Shown here piece after piece: positions 30,995 through 39,618 of a DNA stretch of 64,000 bases (within the stretch, counting starts at the first letter, position 1; the number at the start of each line of letters is the position of its first letter). Made by a program: the position numbers and the translations under genes. This DNA is from Microbacterium sufflavum. Lineage in GTDB: Bacteria > Actinomycetota > Actinomycetes > Actinomycetales > Microbacteriaceae. The DNA lies in the NCBI RefSeq assembly GCF_023091155.1, contig NZ_JAHWXK010000001.1, positions 1,178,001 to 1,242,000 on the forward strand. The letters are read 5' to 3'. Below the pieces are notes generated by a model. It did not search any database. It worked only from the letters and a program-made list of their open reading frames with translations, and was not told the origin of the DNA.

Positions 30995-32617
30995 CTACCC
31001 GCCCGTCGCGAGCTCGCGCCGACGCATGAGCGCCAGGGCGCCCGCCGTGGCCCCGGCGACCACGAGCACGAGCCACCACAGCCCGCGCACGTCGACGCCG
31101 TCGCCGTCGACCACCGGGGTCACCGCGAACGGGGAGAGGTTCGCGGTCCAGTCCGGCAGCCCGAACAGCGGGCCGAACATGCCGAGCAGCGCCGCGAGCA
31201 GGACCAGGATCCACGCCACGGGGATGGTCGCGCGCGGCAGCACCACGAACACGAGGGCCGTGAGCGCCACGAACACCACCGCCGCGACCGCCTGTCCCGC
31301 GCCCGCCACGGCCACGATGCGATACAGCTCGCTGTCGCCGTCGCGCGACCACACGCCGAGCCAGCCACCCAGCACGGCGGCGGCGACCACGATGAGCACC
31401 GCGCCCACGCCGACGATCACGTGGTCGGCCAGCCAGCGCACCCGTCCGGTGGGGGTCGAGAGCACGAGCTCGACCGTGCCCCGCGCCTCCTCCTGCCGCG
31501 CGCGCACCACGGTCTGCACCGCGCAGCAGGCCGCGAGGATGCCCAGCAGCGTGAAGAACACGGTCACCACGACCTCGTCGAGCCCGCCGGTCGCGCCGCC
31601 GATCTTCTCCAGGATGTCGGTCACGGCGGGATTCTCGCCCGCGATCTGGTCGACCACGCCGCCCAGGGTCGTGGCGAGCAGCCCGGTGAGCAGTCCGCCG
31701 ACCGCCCACCCCACGACCGCGCCCGAGGTGAGTCGCCACACCAGCGCGTGCGGCGACGAGAGGGCGGGCCGCGCCGCGGAACGGCCGGGGCGTTCGGCCA
31801 CGAAGCCCGCGTCCACATCGCGCAGGCCCTGCAGTGCCAGGGCCCCGGCGGCCAGGACGAGGCCGAGCGCCAGTCCCAGGACCGCGGGCCAGGCCGCATC
31901 GACGTCGTACGGGCGCGTCTGCTCCGCCCAGCCGAACGGCGACAGCCACGCAGGCCAGGCGCTCGCGATCGCGGTCAGCTCATCGTTCGGGGTCCCGGCG
32001 GCGTTGCCGATGCCCCGGAGCAGGAAGGCGGCCACGAGCACCCACACAGCCGCGGAGTTCGCGCCGCGCGACGTGCGCAGCAGCTGCGCCGCGAGCAGGG
32101 CGATCCCGAGGAAGGCGACGCCGCAGGAGGCGGCCGCGGCGCCGGAGAGCAGCGAACCGGCGACGGGCAGCCCGGTCGCGAGCAGGGCGACCGCGGTCAG
32201 CGCACCCAGCACGACGTTGGCGAGGAGGCCGTGCACGATCGTCGCGACGGTGGGAAGGTGTCGTCCGGCGGGTGTCGCCCACACGAGCTCGGCGCGCCCC
32301 GACTCCTCGTCACCCCGGGTGTGCCGCACCGCGAGGAACGTGCTCATGAGGGCCGCCAGCATCGCCAGCCACGGCAGGATCTCGAAGGCGAGGAACGCGC
32401 CCTCCGAGGTGCCGGACGGCAGGCCGCGGAACATCAGGATCACCGGGTTCGCGAGCGCCGCGGCCAGGATGTTCTGCCGGTCGGCCAGGGTCGAGTACGA
32501 CTGCGTGACGCCCGCATACCCCGCGAACGCCATCAGCGCTGTGCCGAGGATCCACAGCGGCACCTGCACCCGGTCGCGGCGCATGCGCTGGCGCAGCAGC
32601 ACCCCGAAGCGGTCCAT
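30995..32617 (-). CDS. ABC-2 type exporter permease, two six-helix halves
   Basis: This 540-aa membrane protein has about 12 hydrophobic segments in two halves, each with a similar soluble loop (HTRGDEESGRAELVWATPAG in the first, QEEARGTVELVLSTPTG in the second). This pattern is typical of actinobacterial exporter permeases related to polyketide antibiotic or tetronasin-type transporters. The ATG at 32617 overlaps the ATPase stop. The substrate cannot be inferred; self-resistance or detoxification is likely since no biosynthetic genes are nearby. Confidence 0.85.
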   Translation of the reverse strand: MDRFGVLLRQRMRRDRVQVPLWILGTALMAFAGYAGVTQSYSTLADRQNILAAALANPVILMFRGLPSGTSEGAFLAFEILPWLAMLAALMSTFLAVRHTRGDEESGRAELVWATPAGRHLPTVATIVHGLLANVVLGALTAVALLATGLPVAGSLLSGAAAASCGVAFLGIALLAAQLLRTSRGANSAAVWVLVAAFLLRGIGNAAGTPNDELTAIASAWPAWLSPFGWAEQTRPYDVDAAWPAVLGLALGLVLAAGALALQGLRDVDAGFVAERPGRSAARPALSSPHALVWRLTSGAVVGWAVGGLLTGLLATTLGGVVDQIAGENPAVTDILEKIGGATGGLDEVVVTVFFTLLGILAACCAVQTVVRARQEEARGTVELVLSTPTGRVRWLADHVIVGVGAVLIVVAAAVLGGWLGVWSRDGDSELYRIVAVAGAGQAVAAVVFVALTALVFVVLPRATIPVAWILVLLAALLGMFGPLFGLPDWTANLSPFAVTPVVDGDGVDVRGLWWLVLVVAGATAGALALMRRRELATGG

Positions 32618-33603
32618 CACGCACGACCCTTCGCGTGGCGGGAGCGCCGGGTGGACGGCTCCGCGTCGGACCCGCCGTCCTCCGCCGCCTCGAGCGTCGC
32701 GAGGTCGTCGCCGTAGTGCCGCAGGAACAGTTCTTCGAGTGAGGGCGGAGCCACGCGGAGGTCGGAGATCCCGAGCGTGGCGAGGGCGGGCAGCACCGCG
32801 GCGGTGCGGTCGCTGTCGACGGTGAGGCGGAAGCGGTCGTCGTGCACCGTGGCGTCGTGCACCTCGGGGATCGCGGCGACGCGGTCGAGCGGGACACCCG
32901 GGGCCGTGAACGACACGTCGCTGCGGGTGAGGTGCCGCAGGTCGGCGAGCGTGCCGGTCTCGACGATGCGCCCGGCGCGGATGATCGACACGCGGTCGCA
33001 CAGCTGCTCGACCTCGCTCATGATGTGGCTCGACAGCAGCACGGTCGCGCCGTTCTCGTGGGCCCGCGCGACCTCGCGCTGGAAGATCACCGCCATGAGG
33101 GGGTCGAGCCCGCTGGTCGGCTCGTCGAGGATGAGCAGGTCGGCCGGCACGGCGAAGGCCGCGATCAGCGCCACCTTCTGGCGGTTGCCCTTCGAGTACG
33201 CGCGGCCCTTCTTCCGCGGGTCGAACTGGAAGGCCTCCAGCAGCCGGGCCTTCTCGCGCCGGTAGGCGGCGTCGTGCGTGCGGGCTCCGCGCAGCCGGGC
33301 GAGCAGGTCGATGGCCTCGCCCCCGGAGAGGTTGGGCCACAGGCTCACGTCGCCCGGAACGGAGGCGATTCGCCGGTGCAGCTCGACGGCCCGACGCCAC
33401 GGGTCCTCGCCGAACACGGTCACCGCGCCCCCGGTGCGGCGGGCGAGGCCCAGGAGGATGCGGATCGTGGTGGACTTGCCGGCGCCGTTCGGCCCGAGGA
33501 ATCCGTGCACCTGACCGGACTCGACGCTCAGGTCGAGACCGTCGAGGGCGTGCACGTGCCCGTAGTGCTTGGTGAGGCTCTGGGTGGCGATCACGGTGCT
33601 CAT
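32617..33603 (-). CDS. ABC exporter ATP-binding protein
   Basis: This 328-aa ATPase has Walker A GPNGAGKSTTIRIL, signature YSKGNRQKVALIAAF, Walker B LLILDEPTSGLDPLM and H-loop SHIMSEVEQLCD. The C-terminal domain of about 100 residues contains AIPEVHDATVHDDRFRL, as in DrrA-type ATPases with a regulatory tail. The ATG at 33603 is supported by TACGCT placed 7 nt upstream, with no Shine-Dalgarno. It is first in an operon with the 12-helix permease and the MarR-like regulator. Confidence 0.88.
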   Translation of the reverse strand: MSTVIATQSLTKHYGHVHALDGLDLSVESGQVHGFLGPNGAGKSTTIRILLGLARRTGGAVTVFGEDPWRRAVELHRRIASVPGDVSLWPNLSGGEAIDLLARLRGARTHDAAYRREKARLLEAFQFDPRKKGRAYSKGNRQKVALIAAFAVPADLLILDEPTSGLDPLMAVIFQREVARAHENGATVLLSSHIMSEVEQLCDRVSIIRAGRIVETGTLADLRHLTRSDVSFTAPGVPLDRVAAIPEVHDATVHDDRFRLTVDSDRTAAVLPALATLGISDLRVAPPSLEELFLRHYGDDLATLEAAEDGGSDAEPSTRRSRHAKGRA

Positions 33604-33610
33604 GCGCGGG

Positions 33611-33616
33611 AGCGTA
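33611..33616 (-). promoter_or_regulatory. -10 box for the exporter operon
   Basis: TACGCT on the minus strand is 7 nt from the ATG at 33603; leaderless start predicted. Confidence 0.45.
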
Positions 33617-33681
33617 CGCCCGCTTCACGAACTTGTGAATCCGGTGAAGCGGACGCATGCGGAATCCTTACGGCGCCCGCG

Positions 33682-33687
33682 TACAGT
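33682..33687 (+). promoter_or_regulatory. -10 box for the methyltransferase gene
   Basis: TACAGT ends 6 nt before the GTG at 33694; leaderless start predicted. It supports the GTG as the true start. Confidence 0.55.
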
Positions 33688-33693
33688 GGGCTG

Positions 33694-34893
33694 GTGCCGG
33701 AGTTCCCCTACGCCCGCCTGCGCCGCTGGCCCGACGTCGAGGCCGAGAACCTCCAGGCGCACGACGCCACCGATCTGCTGCTCGCGTCGCGGGCGCTCGA
33801 CAGCGGGATCACCGGTGCCGAGACCGCCGTGATCGGGGACGAGTACGGCGCGATCACCCTGCCGCTCGTGGCGTCCGGGCTCCGGGGGATCCGGGTGCAC
33901 CAGGACCTCGCGACCGGGCGCCGCGCGCTCGCCCGCAACGCGGCGGAGCTGGGACTCGAGGGCTTCACGACGCACGAGCTCGACGAGACGCTGCTGCGCG
34001 GGGCACGGCTCGTGCTGCTGCAGCTACCCAAGGCGCTCGCGGAACTGGAGCAGATCGCGGATGCGGTCGCCCGCTGGGCCGCGCCCGACGCGGTGCTCGT
34101 GGCCGGGGGTCGCGTCAAGCACATGACCCTGGCGCAGAACGAGGTGCTGCGGCGGAGCTTCGGGGACGTGCAGCCGCAGCGGGCCGAACGCAAGTCGCGG
34201 CTGCTCGTGGCGTCGCAGCCCCTGGCCGTCCCCGCGCAGCCGCCCTTCCCCGTGCGGGCCGCGCACGACGGCCTCGCCCTGGTCGCGCACGGCGGCGCGT
34301 TCGCCGGACCCCGCCTCGACATCGGCACGCGCGTGCTGCTCGAGGCGCTCGCGCTCGACGGTTCACAACGCCGGAGAACCGCTCGCCCCGGGGCTGCATC
34401 CCCGCCGGAGCTGCCGGAGAACGAGGGTTTCTCCGGAGTCGTGAACGCCGAGGATCCGCGCCGGGTGCTCGATCTCGGCTGCGGCACGGGCGCGCTCGCG
34501 GTGTCCTGGGCCCTCGCGCACCCCGGGGACGCGGTGACCGCGACCGATCGCTCGGCCGCGGCCGTGGCCTCGACCCGGGCGACCGCGGCCGCGAACGGCG
34601 TCGCCGACCGCGTCACCGTGACCCACGACGACGCCGGATCCGACCTGCCCGACGGGGCGTTCGACGTGGTGCTGCTGAACCCGCCGTTCCACCTCGGCAG
34701 CAGCGTGCACACGGGGGCCGCGACCCGGCTGTTCGAGGCCGCCGCGCGACTGCTCCGGCCGGGCGGCGAGCTGTTCACGGTGTACAACTCCGGCCTCGCG
34801 TACCGCCCCGAGCTGACGCGGCTGATCGGGCGGACGGAGCAGCTCCGACGCACCCCGAAGTTCACCGTGACGCGCAGTGTGCGACGCCCGTGA
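33694..34893 (+). CDS. Class I SAM methyltransferase (RsmC/RlmG-like)
   Basis: This 399-aa protein has two halves. The N-terminal half (about 1-200) is a degenerate methyltransferase-like fold (AVIGDEYGAITLPLVASGL, LLQLPKALAELEQIADAV), and the C-terminal half is an active MTS domain with the SAM motif VLDLGCGTGALAVSWAL and the catalytic NPPF motif in VVLLNPPFHLGSS. This double architecture and NPPF are typical of RsmC/RlmG rRNA guanine-N2 methyltransferases. A segment at about residues 222-248 (RRRTARPGAASPPEL) is an Arg/Pro-rich linker. The GTG at 33694 is set by the -10 box. Confidence 0.83.
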   Translation: MPEFPYARLRRWPDVEAENLQAHDATDLLLASRALDSGITGAETAVIGDEYGAITLPLVASGLRGIRVHQDLATGRRALARNAAELGLEGFTTHELDETLLRGARLVLLQLPKALAELEQIADAVARWAAPDAVLVAGGRVKHMTLAQNEVLRRSFGDVQPQRAERKSRLLVASQPLAVPAQPPFPVRAAHDGLALVAHGGAFAGPRLDIGTRVLLEALALDGSQRRRTARPGAASPPELPENEGFSGVVNAEDPRRVLDLGCGTGALAVSWALAHPGDAVTATDRSAAAVASTRATAAANGVADRVTVTHDDAGSDLPDGAFDVVLLNPPFHLGSSVHTGAATRLFEAAARLLRPGGELFTVYNSGLAYRPELTRLIGRTEQLRRTPKFTVTRSVRRP

Positions 34894-35223
34894 ACCCCCG
34901 TCGCCGAGATTGCTAGACGCTCGTACTATCCCCCGGTCAGCACCGGAAACCCGGGCACGTTCCCGGCCCAGGATTTGTCCCTGACCGGCCATTTCGTTAC
35001 GTTGGTCTGTGGGCCTGACGGCCCGAAGACCAGTCCGCGACCACGTCCTTCTTTCGATGAGCTGTGCTGCGAAGAGGCGTGGGCGTACGGTCGGTCCTCT
35101 CTGCGGCGGATCCGAAATCCACCGCCCGCGCCGCCACAGCGATGATGTCGAACGGCCTCGTGAGGATCACCCGGACGTGACCGAAGCAGGCTCAGCCACC
35201 CGAGGCCGAGCCGCAGGGGAAAC
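34894..35223 (+). promoter_or_regulatory. 330-bp structured leader of the OpuA-type operon
   Basis: No gene is supported in this stretch. A -10 box TACTAT (34924-34929) would start a transcript near 34936, giving about 288 nt of untranslated leader. CCGGTCAG (34933-34940) pairs with CTGACCGG (34981-34988) and encloses an inner CCGGG/CCCGG hairpin; a second hairpin, TGGTCT..GGGCC/GGCCC..AGACCA, spans 35003-35032. The GTG at 35224 has AGGGGA upstream. This looks like a cis-regulatory RNA, but no known riboswitch class was recognised. Confidence 0.5.
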
Positions 35224-36528
35224 GTGTCCGACATCGCACTCGAAGCGCGCCATCTGTACAAGGTGTTCGGGAGGAATCCGAACGCCGCCGTCCGCCGACT
35301 GAAGGCGGGTGAGAGCCGCGCGGCCGTCGCCGACGCGGGCACCGCCGCCGTCATCGACGCCAGCTTCACCGTGAACCGCGGTGAGATCTTCGTCATCATG
35401 GGCCTGTCCGGATCGGGCAAGTCCACCATCATCCGCATGCTCAACGGCCTGCACGACATCACCGACGGCACCGTCACGGTCGGCGGCGACACCATCACGG
35501 GCATCCCCGCGGGTCGTCTGCGCGAGATCCGCCGCGACCGCATCTCGATGGTCTTCCAGCATTTCGCCCTGCTGCCGCACCGCACGGTGGCCGCGAACGT
35601 GGCCTACCCGCTCGAGCTCAAGGGCGTCGCGGCGGCCGAGCGGCAGGCGAAGGCCGAGGAGATCCTCGCGCTCGTGGGCCTCGAGGGCCAGGGCGACAAG
35701 CTGCCGTCCGAGCTCTCCGGCGGCATGCAGCAGCGCGTCGGCATCGCCCGCGCGCTCGCCGCCGACAGCGACATCCTGCTGATGGACGAGGCGTTCAGCG
35801 CGCTCGACCCGCTGATCCGCCGCGAGATGCAGGAGCAGCTGCTGGAGCTCCAGCAGAAGCTGCACAAGACCATCGTCTTCATCACGCACGACCTCAACGA
35901 GGCCATGTTCCTCGGCGACCGGATCGCCGTGATGCGCGACGGGCGCATCGTGCAGATCGGCACGCCGGAGGACATCCTGATGGACCCCGCGAACGACTAC
36001 GTCGAGCAGTTCGTGCAGGACGTGGACCGTGCCCGCGTGCTCACCGCCGCGAACGTCATGGAGCGCCCGCGCCCCGTGGTCGCCGAGACCGCCGGCCCGC
36101 GCACGGCCCTGCGCCAGATGCGCGACGCCTACATGTCGGCCACCTACGTGGTCGGCAAGGACCGCCAACTGCTCGGTGTGGTCACCGACCGCGATGCGGT
36201 GAAGCTCGTGCGGCAGGGGGTGACGCGACTCGACTCCGTGATCAAGCCCGTGCTGCAGAGCGTGCGCGAGGACGACGTGCTCATGAACCTGTTCGTGCCC
36301 GCGGTGGAGTCGCCGCTGCCCCTGGCCGTGACCGACGCCGACGGGCGACTGGCGGGCGTGATCCCCCGCGTGACCCTGCTCGCCGCCCTCGGCCCCGGCC
36401 CCGGCTCGACCGAGGAGATCCTGCTGCCGATGACGCCCATGCCGCAGGCCGAGATCGACGCGGTGCTCGACGACGGGTGGACGGCCGAGCCGCTGCCCAC
36501 GACACCCGAGACGGAGGAGGTGCGCTGA
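35224..36528 (+). CDS. opuAA: Glycine betaine/proline ABC transporter ATP-binding protein with CBS region
   Basis: This 434-aa ATPase drives osmoprotectant import. The ProV/OpuAA-style N-terminus ([19 protein letters not shown]), Walker [18 protein letters not shown], signature [15 protein letters not shown], Walker [14 protein letters not shown] and [13 protein letters not shown] are present. Residues about 290-400 form a CBS-type region ([21 protein letters not shown], then [19 protein letters not shown]) that may sense ionic strength. In contrast, the ATPase at 440-1300 has no such region. The stop overlaps the permease ATG (TGATG). Confidence 0.92.
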   Translation: MSDIALEARHLYKVFGRNPNAAVRRLKAGESRAAVADAGTAAVIDASFTVNRGEIFVIMGLSGSGKSTIIRMLNGLHDITDGTVTVGGDTITGIPAGRLREIRRDRISMVFQHFALLPHRTVAANVAYPLELKGVAAAERQAKAEEILALVGLEGQGDKLPSELSGGMQQRVGIARALAADSDILLMDEAFSALDPLIRREMQEQLLELQQKLHKTIVFITHDLNEAMFLGDRIAVMRDGRIVQIGTPEDILMDPANDYVEQFVQDVDRARVLTAANVMERPRPVVAETAGPRTALRQMRDAYMSATYVVGKDRQLLGVVTDRDAVKLVRQGVTRLDSVIKPVLQSVREDDVLMNLFVPAVESPLPLAVTDADGRLAGVIPRVTLLAALGPGPGSTEEILLPMTPMPQAEIDAVLDDGWTAEPLPTTPETEEVR

Positions 36529-37496
36529 TGGACGGATTCCGCATCCCCCTGGGCGACTGGGTCGCCGCCGGAGTCGACTGGATCACCGCGAACCTCGACG
36601 GTCTGCTCGACGTGGTGTCGTTCGTGGTGAGCTTCCTCGTGGACGGCCTCACCCGGCTGCTGCTCACCCCGCACTTCGCCGTGATCATCGTGATCGCCGC
36701 CCTGCTCGCCTGGGTCGTGCGGTCGTGGAAGCTCGCGATCGGCGCGGCCGTGTCGTTCCTGCTGATCGTGGCGATGGACCTGTGGGTGCCCGCGATGCAG
36801 ACCCTCGCCCTGGTGCTCGTCGCGGCGATCGTGGCGGTGCTGATCGCGGTGCCGCTGGGCATCTGGTCGGCGCGCAACGCCACGGTCCGGGCGGCCCTGA
36901 AGCCGGTGCTCGACTTCATGCAGACCATGCCCGCGTTCGTGTACCTGATCCCCGCGATCGTGTTCTTCGGCATCGGCGTGGTGCCGGGACTCGTGGCGAC
37001 CGTGATCTTCGCGCTGCCTCCCGGCGTGCGCCTGACCGAGCTGGGCATCCGCGGCGTCGACTCCGAGACCGTGGAGGCCGGGCATGCGTTCGGCGCCACC
37101 CCCGGCCAGATCCTCCGCGGCATCCAGCTGCCCCTGGCGATGCCGACCATCATGGCCGGCGTCAACCAGGTGATCATGCTCGCGCTGTCGATGGCCGTGA
37201 TCGCCGGTATGGCGGGAGCGGACGGCCTCGGGAAGATGGTGGTCGAGGCGATCTCGACGATCAACATCCCGAAGGGCGTCGAGGCCGGTCTGGGCGTCGT
37301 GCTGATCGCGGTCTTCCTCGACCGGGTCACCGCCGCGCTGGGGGCTCCGGGCGAGAACCGCTCGTCGCTGTGGGGCCTGTGGAAGCGCCGCCGGTCGGGC
37401 GCGGGTTCGGGCGCTGCGCCCGCCGCCGCCGCGACCTCCACCGCCGCGACCCCCGCGTCGTCCGACGCCGTCGAGCCCGAGCTCACTCGCGCCTGA
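36528..37496 (+). CDS. opuAB: Glycine betaine/proline ABC transporter permease
   Basis: This 322-aa permease has about seven hydrophobic segments, with the ProW/OpuAB motif MPAFVYLIPAIVFFGIG and the EAA loop AGHAFGATPGQILRGIQLPLA. The C-terminal 40 residues are a charged, Ala/Thr/Pro-rich tail. The ATG at 36528 overlaps the ATPase stop. A 175-bp gap with GC-rich hairpins separates it from the binding-protein gene; such gaps often let the binding protein be made in excess. Confidence 0.9.
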   Translation: MDGFRIPLGDWVAAGVDWITANLDGLLDVVSFVVSFLVDGLTRLLLTPHFAVIIVIAALLAWVVRSWKLAIGAAVSFLLIVAMDLWVPAMQTLALVLVAAIVAVLIAVPLGIWSARNATVRAALKPVLDFMQTMPAFVYLIPAIVFFGIGVVPGLVATVIFALPPGVRLTELGIRGVDSETVEAGHAFGATPGQILRGIQLPLAMPTIMAGVNQVIMLALSMAVIAGMAGADGLGKMVVEAISTINIPKGVEAGLGVVLIAVFLDRVTAALGAPGENRSSLWGLWKRRRSGAGSGAAPAAAATSTAATPASSDAVEPELTRA

Positions 37497-37671
37497 CCCC
37501 ACCCCACCGCGACGTCCCGCCCCGCCCCCGCCCACGCGCGGGTGCGGGGTCGGAAAGGGGCCTGCGGGGGCGGGTTCCGGCCCGCTTTCCGTCCCGCACG
37601 CCGCCCACCCGCTGTCCCGCGGCTCGTCCGCACTCCTGAAATCACATACGGAACGCAAGAGAGAGAAGCAC

Positions 37672-38577
37672 ATGAAGAAGAAGATCCTGACCCTCACCGC
37701 TCTGGGCGCCGCAGCAGCGCTCACCCTCGCCGGATGCAGCGGCGACGGAGCCGGTGGCACCAGCGCGGGCGGCGGCGACGCCGACGACAAGGGCACCATC
37801 ACGCTCGGCTTCCTGCCCTCCTGGACCGACGGCCTCAGCACCGCGTACCTCCTGCAGGACCAGCTGGAGAAGATCGGTTACACGGTCGAGATGAAGACGC
37901 TCACCGAGGCGGGTCCCCTCTACACGGGTCTCGCGCAGGGCGATGTCGACATGTACCCGTCGGCCTGGCCCGAGCTCACGCACGCCGAGTACATGAAGAA
38001 GTACGGCGACGACATCGAAGACCTCGGCGCGTACTACGACAACGCCAAGCTCACCCTGGCGGTGCCGGAGTACTCCGATCTCACCTCGATCGAAGACCTG
38101 GCGGGCAAGGGGGCGGACTTCGACGGCAAGATCTACGGCATCGAGCCGGGCGCCGGCCTCACCGCGCAGACGCAGAAGATGATGCCCGAGTACGGGCTCG
38201 ACGGCGAGTACGAGCTGGTGACCTCGTCGACCGCGGCGATGCTGACCGAGCTGAAGACCGCGACCGACAAGCAGGAGGACATCGTCGTCACGCTGTGGCG
38301 TCCGTTCTGGGCCAACGACGCCTTCCCCGTGAAGGACCTCGAAGACCCGAAGGGCGCGATGGGCGAGGCCGAGGGCCTGCACTTCCTCGGCACCAAGGGC
38401 TTCGCCGGGGAGTTCCCGGAGGCGGCCGAGCTGATCGAGAAGATCAAGCTCGACGACGAGCAGTACGGTGCGCTCGAAGACCTCGTGGTCAACGAGTACG
38501 GCGAGGGCAAGGAAGCCGACGCGGTCGACGCGTGGCTGGAGAAGTACGGCGACCAGTTCGACTGGACTGTCAGCTGA
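37672..38577 (+). CDS. opuAC: Glycine betaine-binding lipoprotein (OpuAC type)
   Basis: This 301-aa solute receptor has a lipoprotein signal with lipobox LAGC (Cys about 21) and a Gly/Asp-rich linker. The mature domain starts ITLGFLPSWTDGLSTAYLL and contains aromatic clusters such as DVDMYPSAWPELTHAEYMKKYG, expected to form the betaine-binding cage of the OpuAC family. The ATG follows a purine-rich GAGAGAGAAG. A strong terminator follows 17 bp after the stop. It completes an OpuA/ProU-type importer. Confidence 0.9.
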   Translation: MKKKILTLTALGAAAALTLAGCSGDGAGGTSAGGGDADDKGTITLGFLPSWTDGLSTAYLLQDQLEKIGYTVEMKTLTEAGPLYTGLAQGDVDMYPSAWPELTHAEYMKKYGDDIEDLGAYYDNAKLTLAVPEYSDLTSIEDLAGKGADFDGKIYGIEPGAGLTAQTQKMMPEYGLDGEYELVTSSTAAMLTELKTATDKQEDIVVTLWRPFWANDAFPVKDLEDPKGAMGEAEGLHFLGTKGFAGEFPEAAELIEKIKLDDEQYGALEDLVVNEYGEGKEADAVDAWLEKYGDQFDWTVS

Positions 38578-38594
38578 GCTGACCCGTCTCTGCA

Positions 38595-38630
38595 CGAAGG
38601 GAGGGCTCCCGTCCGGGGGCCCTCCCTTCG
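38595..38630 (+). terminator. Terminator of the OpuA-type operon
   Basis: A perfect 12-bp stem (38595-38606 with 38619-38630) and 12-nt loop lies 17 bp after the opuAC stop. Downstream there is no T tract. Confidence 0.8.
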
Positions 38631-38733
38631 ACGTCTCCCCCCGGGCGGGGCTTGCCTTCGCGATTGCGGTGGCGGGTCGGCGTGCGCTTCACTGAACCCG
38701 AACCCCACCCGGCACGCGACACCCGAGGATGAG

Positions 38734-39513
38734 ATGGCCACCGAGAGCACCACACCCCTCCGCGTCCGGCCGCGGATCTGGATCGGCCTCGTCATCTACC
38801 TGGCGTACGTCGCTGTCGTCTTCACCGTGCAGCAGGCGACCGGCATTCCCTACACCTCCCTCGGCGACAGCGGACGCGACCTCTTCCTGGGCGCCGGCCT
38901 GTCCCTCATCGTCGGAGCGGTGCTCCTGGCGATCACGACGAGCCTGCTCGGGTGGTGGCGTCCCGCCCTGTTCGAGCGGACGCGCGCCGCGCATCGCTGG
39001 CCGATCATCGCCCCGGTGCTGATGGCGGTGGCCCTGGGCGTGAACCTCGCCTCCACCGACTGGGCCTCCTACGACGGCGCCTTCTTCGCCGCGTCGATCG
39101 TCCTGCTGCTGGTCGGCTTCACCGAGGAGCTGACCACGCGCGGACTGCTGCTGGTCGGGCTGCGCAGCCGCCTGTCCGAGGTGTGGGTGTGGCTGCTGAC
39201 CTCCGCGCTGTTCGGACTCATGCACCTCATCAACGCGCTCAGCGGGCAGCCCCTCGTCCCCACGCTGCAGCAGGTGTTCCTCGCCTTCGGCGCCGGCACC
39301 ATCTTCTACGTCCTGCGCCGCGTGACCGGCAGCCTGATCTGGGCCATGGTGCTGCACGGGTTCTGGGACTTCTCGACGTTCGCGGTCGGGCACGGCGCCG
39401 CAGGACCGCTGGCCGGGCTGGGCCCTGTGCTGGAGATCGTCGCGGTGGTGGTGGCGCTGGTGGGCGTCGCGTTCGTGATCCGCGACGCCGACGAGCGCAC
39501 CGCGACACCGTAG
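38734..39513 (+). CDS. CPBP family intramembrane metalloprotease
   Basis: This 259-aa membrane protein has about seven hydrophobic segments and the three CPBP (Abi/CAAX-like) motifs: FTEELTTRG with Glu131, Glu132 and Arg136; FGLMHL with His164; and LHGFWDF with His208 and Asp212. All predicted catalytic residues are intact. Bacterial CPBP proteins act in bacteriocin immunity, signalling or membrane protein processing; no bacteriocin gene is next to it. The ATG follows GAGGA. It is probably monocistronic, as the previous operon ends with a terminator. Confidence 0.85.
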   Translation: MATESTTPLRVRPRIWIGLVIYLAYVAVVFTVQQATGIPYTSLGDSGRDLFLGAGLSLIVGAVLLAITTSLLGWWRPALFERTRAAHRWPIIAPVLMAVALGVNLASTDWASYDGAFFAASIVLLLVGFTEELTTRGLLLVGLRSRLSEVWVWLLTSALFGLMHLINALSGQPLVPTLQQVFLAFGAGTIFYVLRRVTGSLIWAMVLHGFWDFSTFAVGHGAAGPLAGLGPVLEIVAVVVALVGVAFVIRDADERTATP

Positions 39514-39618
39514 AGCACTCGTCCGCCGCGGGTGGCACCCCCCTTACGCTCCGCGGGGGAAGGTGCGACCATGACCGTTCGCGGACCCGGCCGGGCCCCG
39601 GCAACGGGAGAGGGAACC

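Noticed and set aside
34924..35223. Assigning the leader to a known class such as the c-di-AMP or glutamine riboswitch
   Set aside because: Parts look superficially similar, but the conserved cores of these classes are not recognisable; left as an unclassified structured leader.
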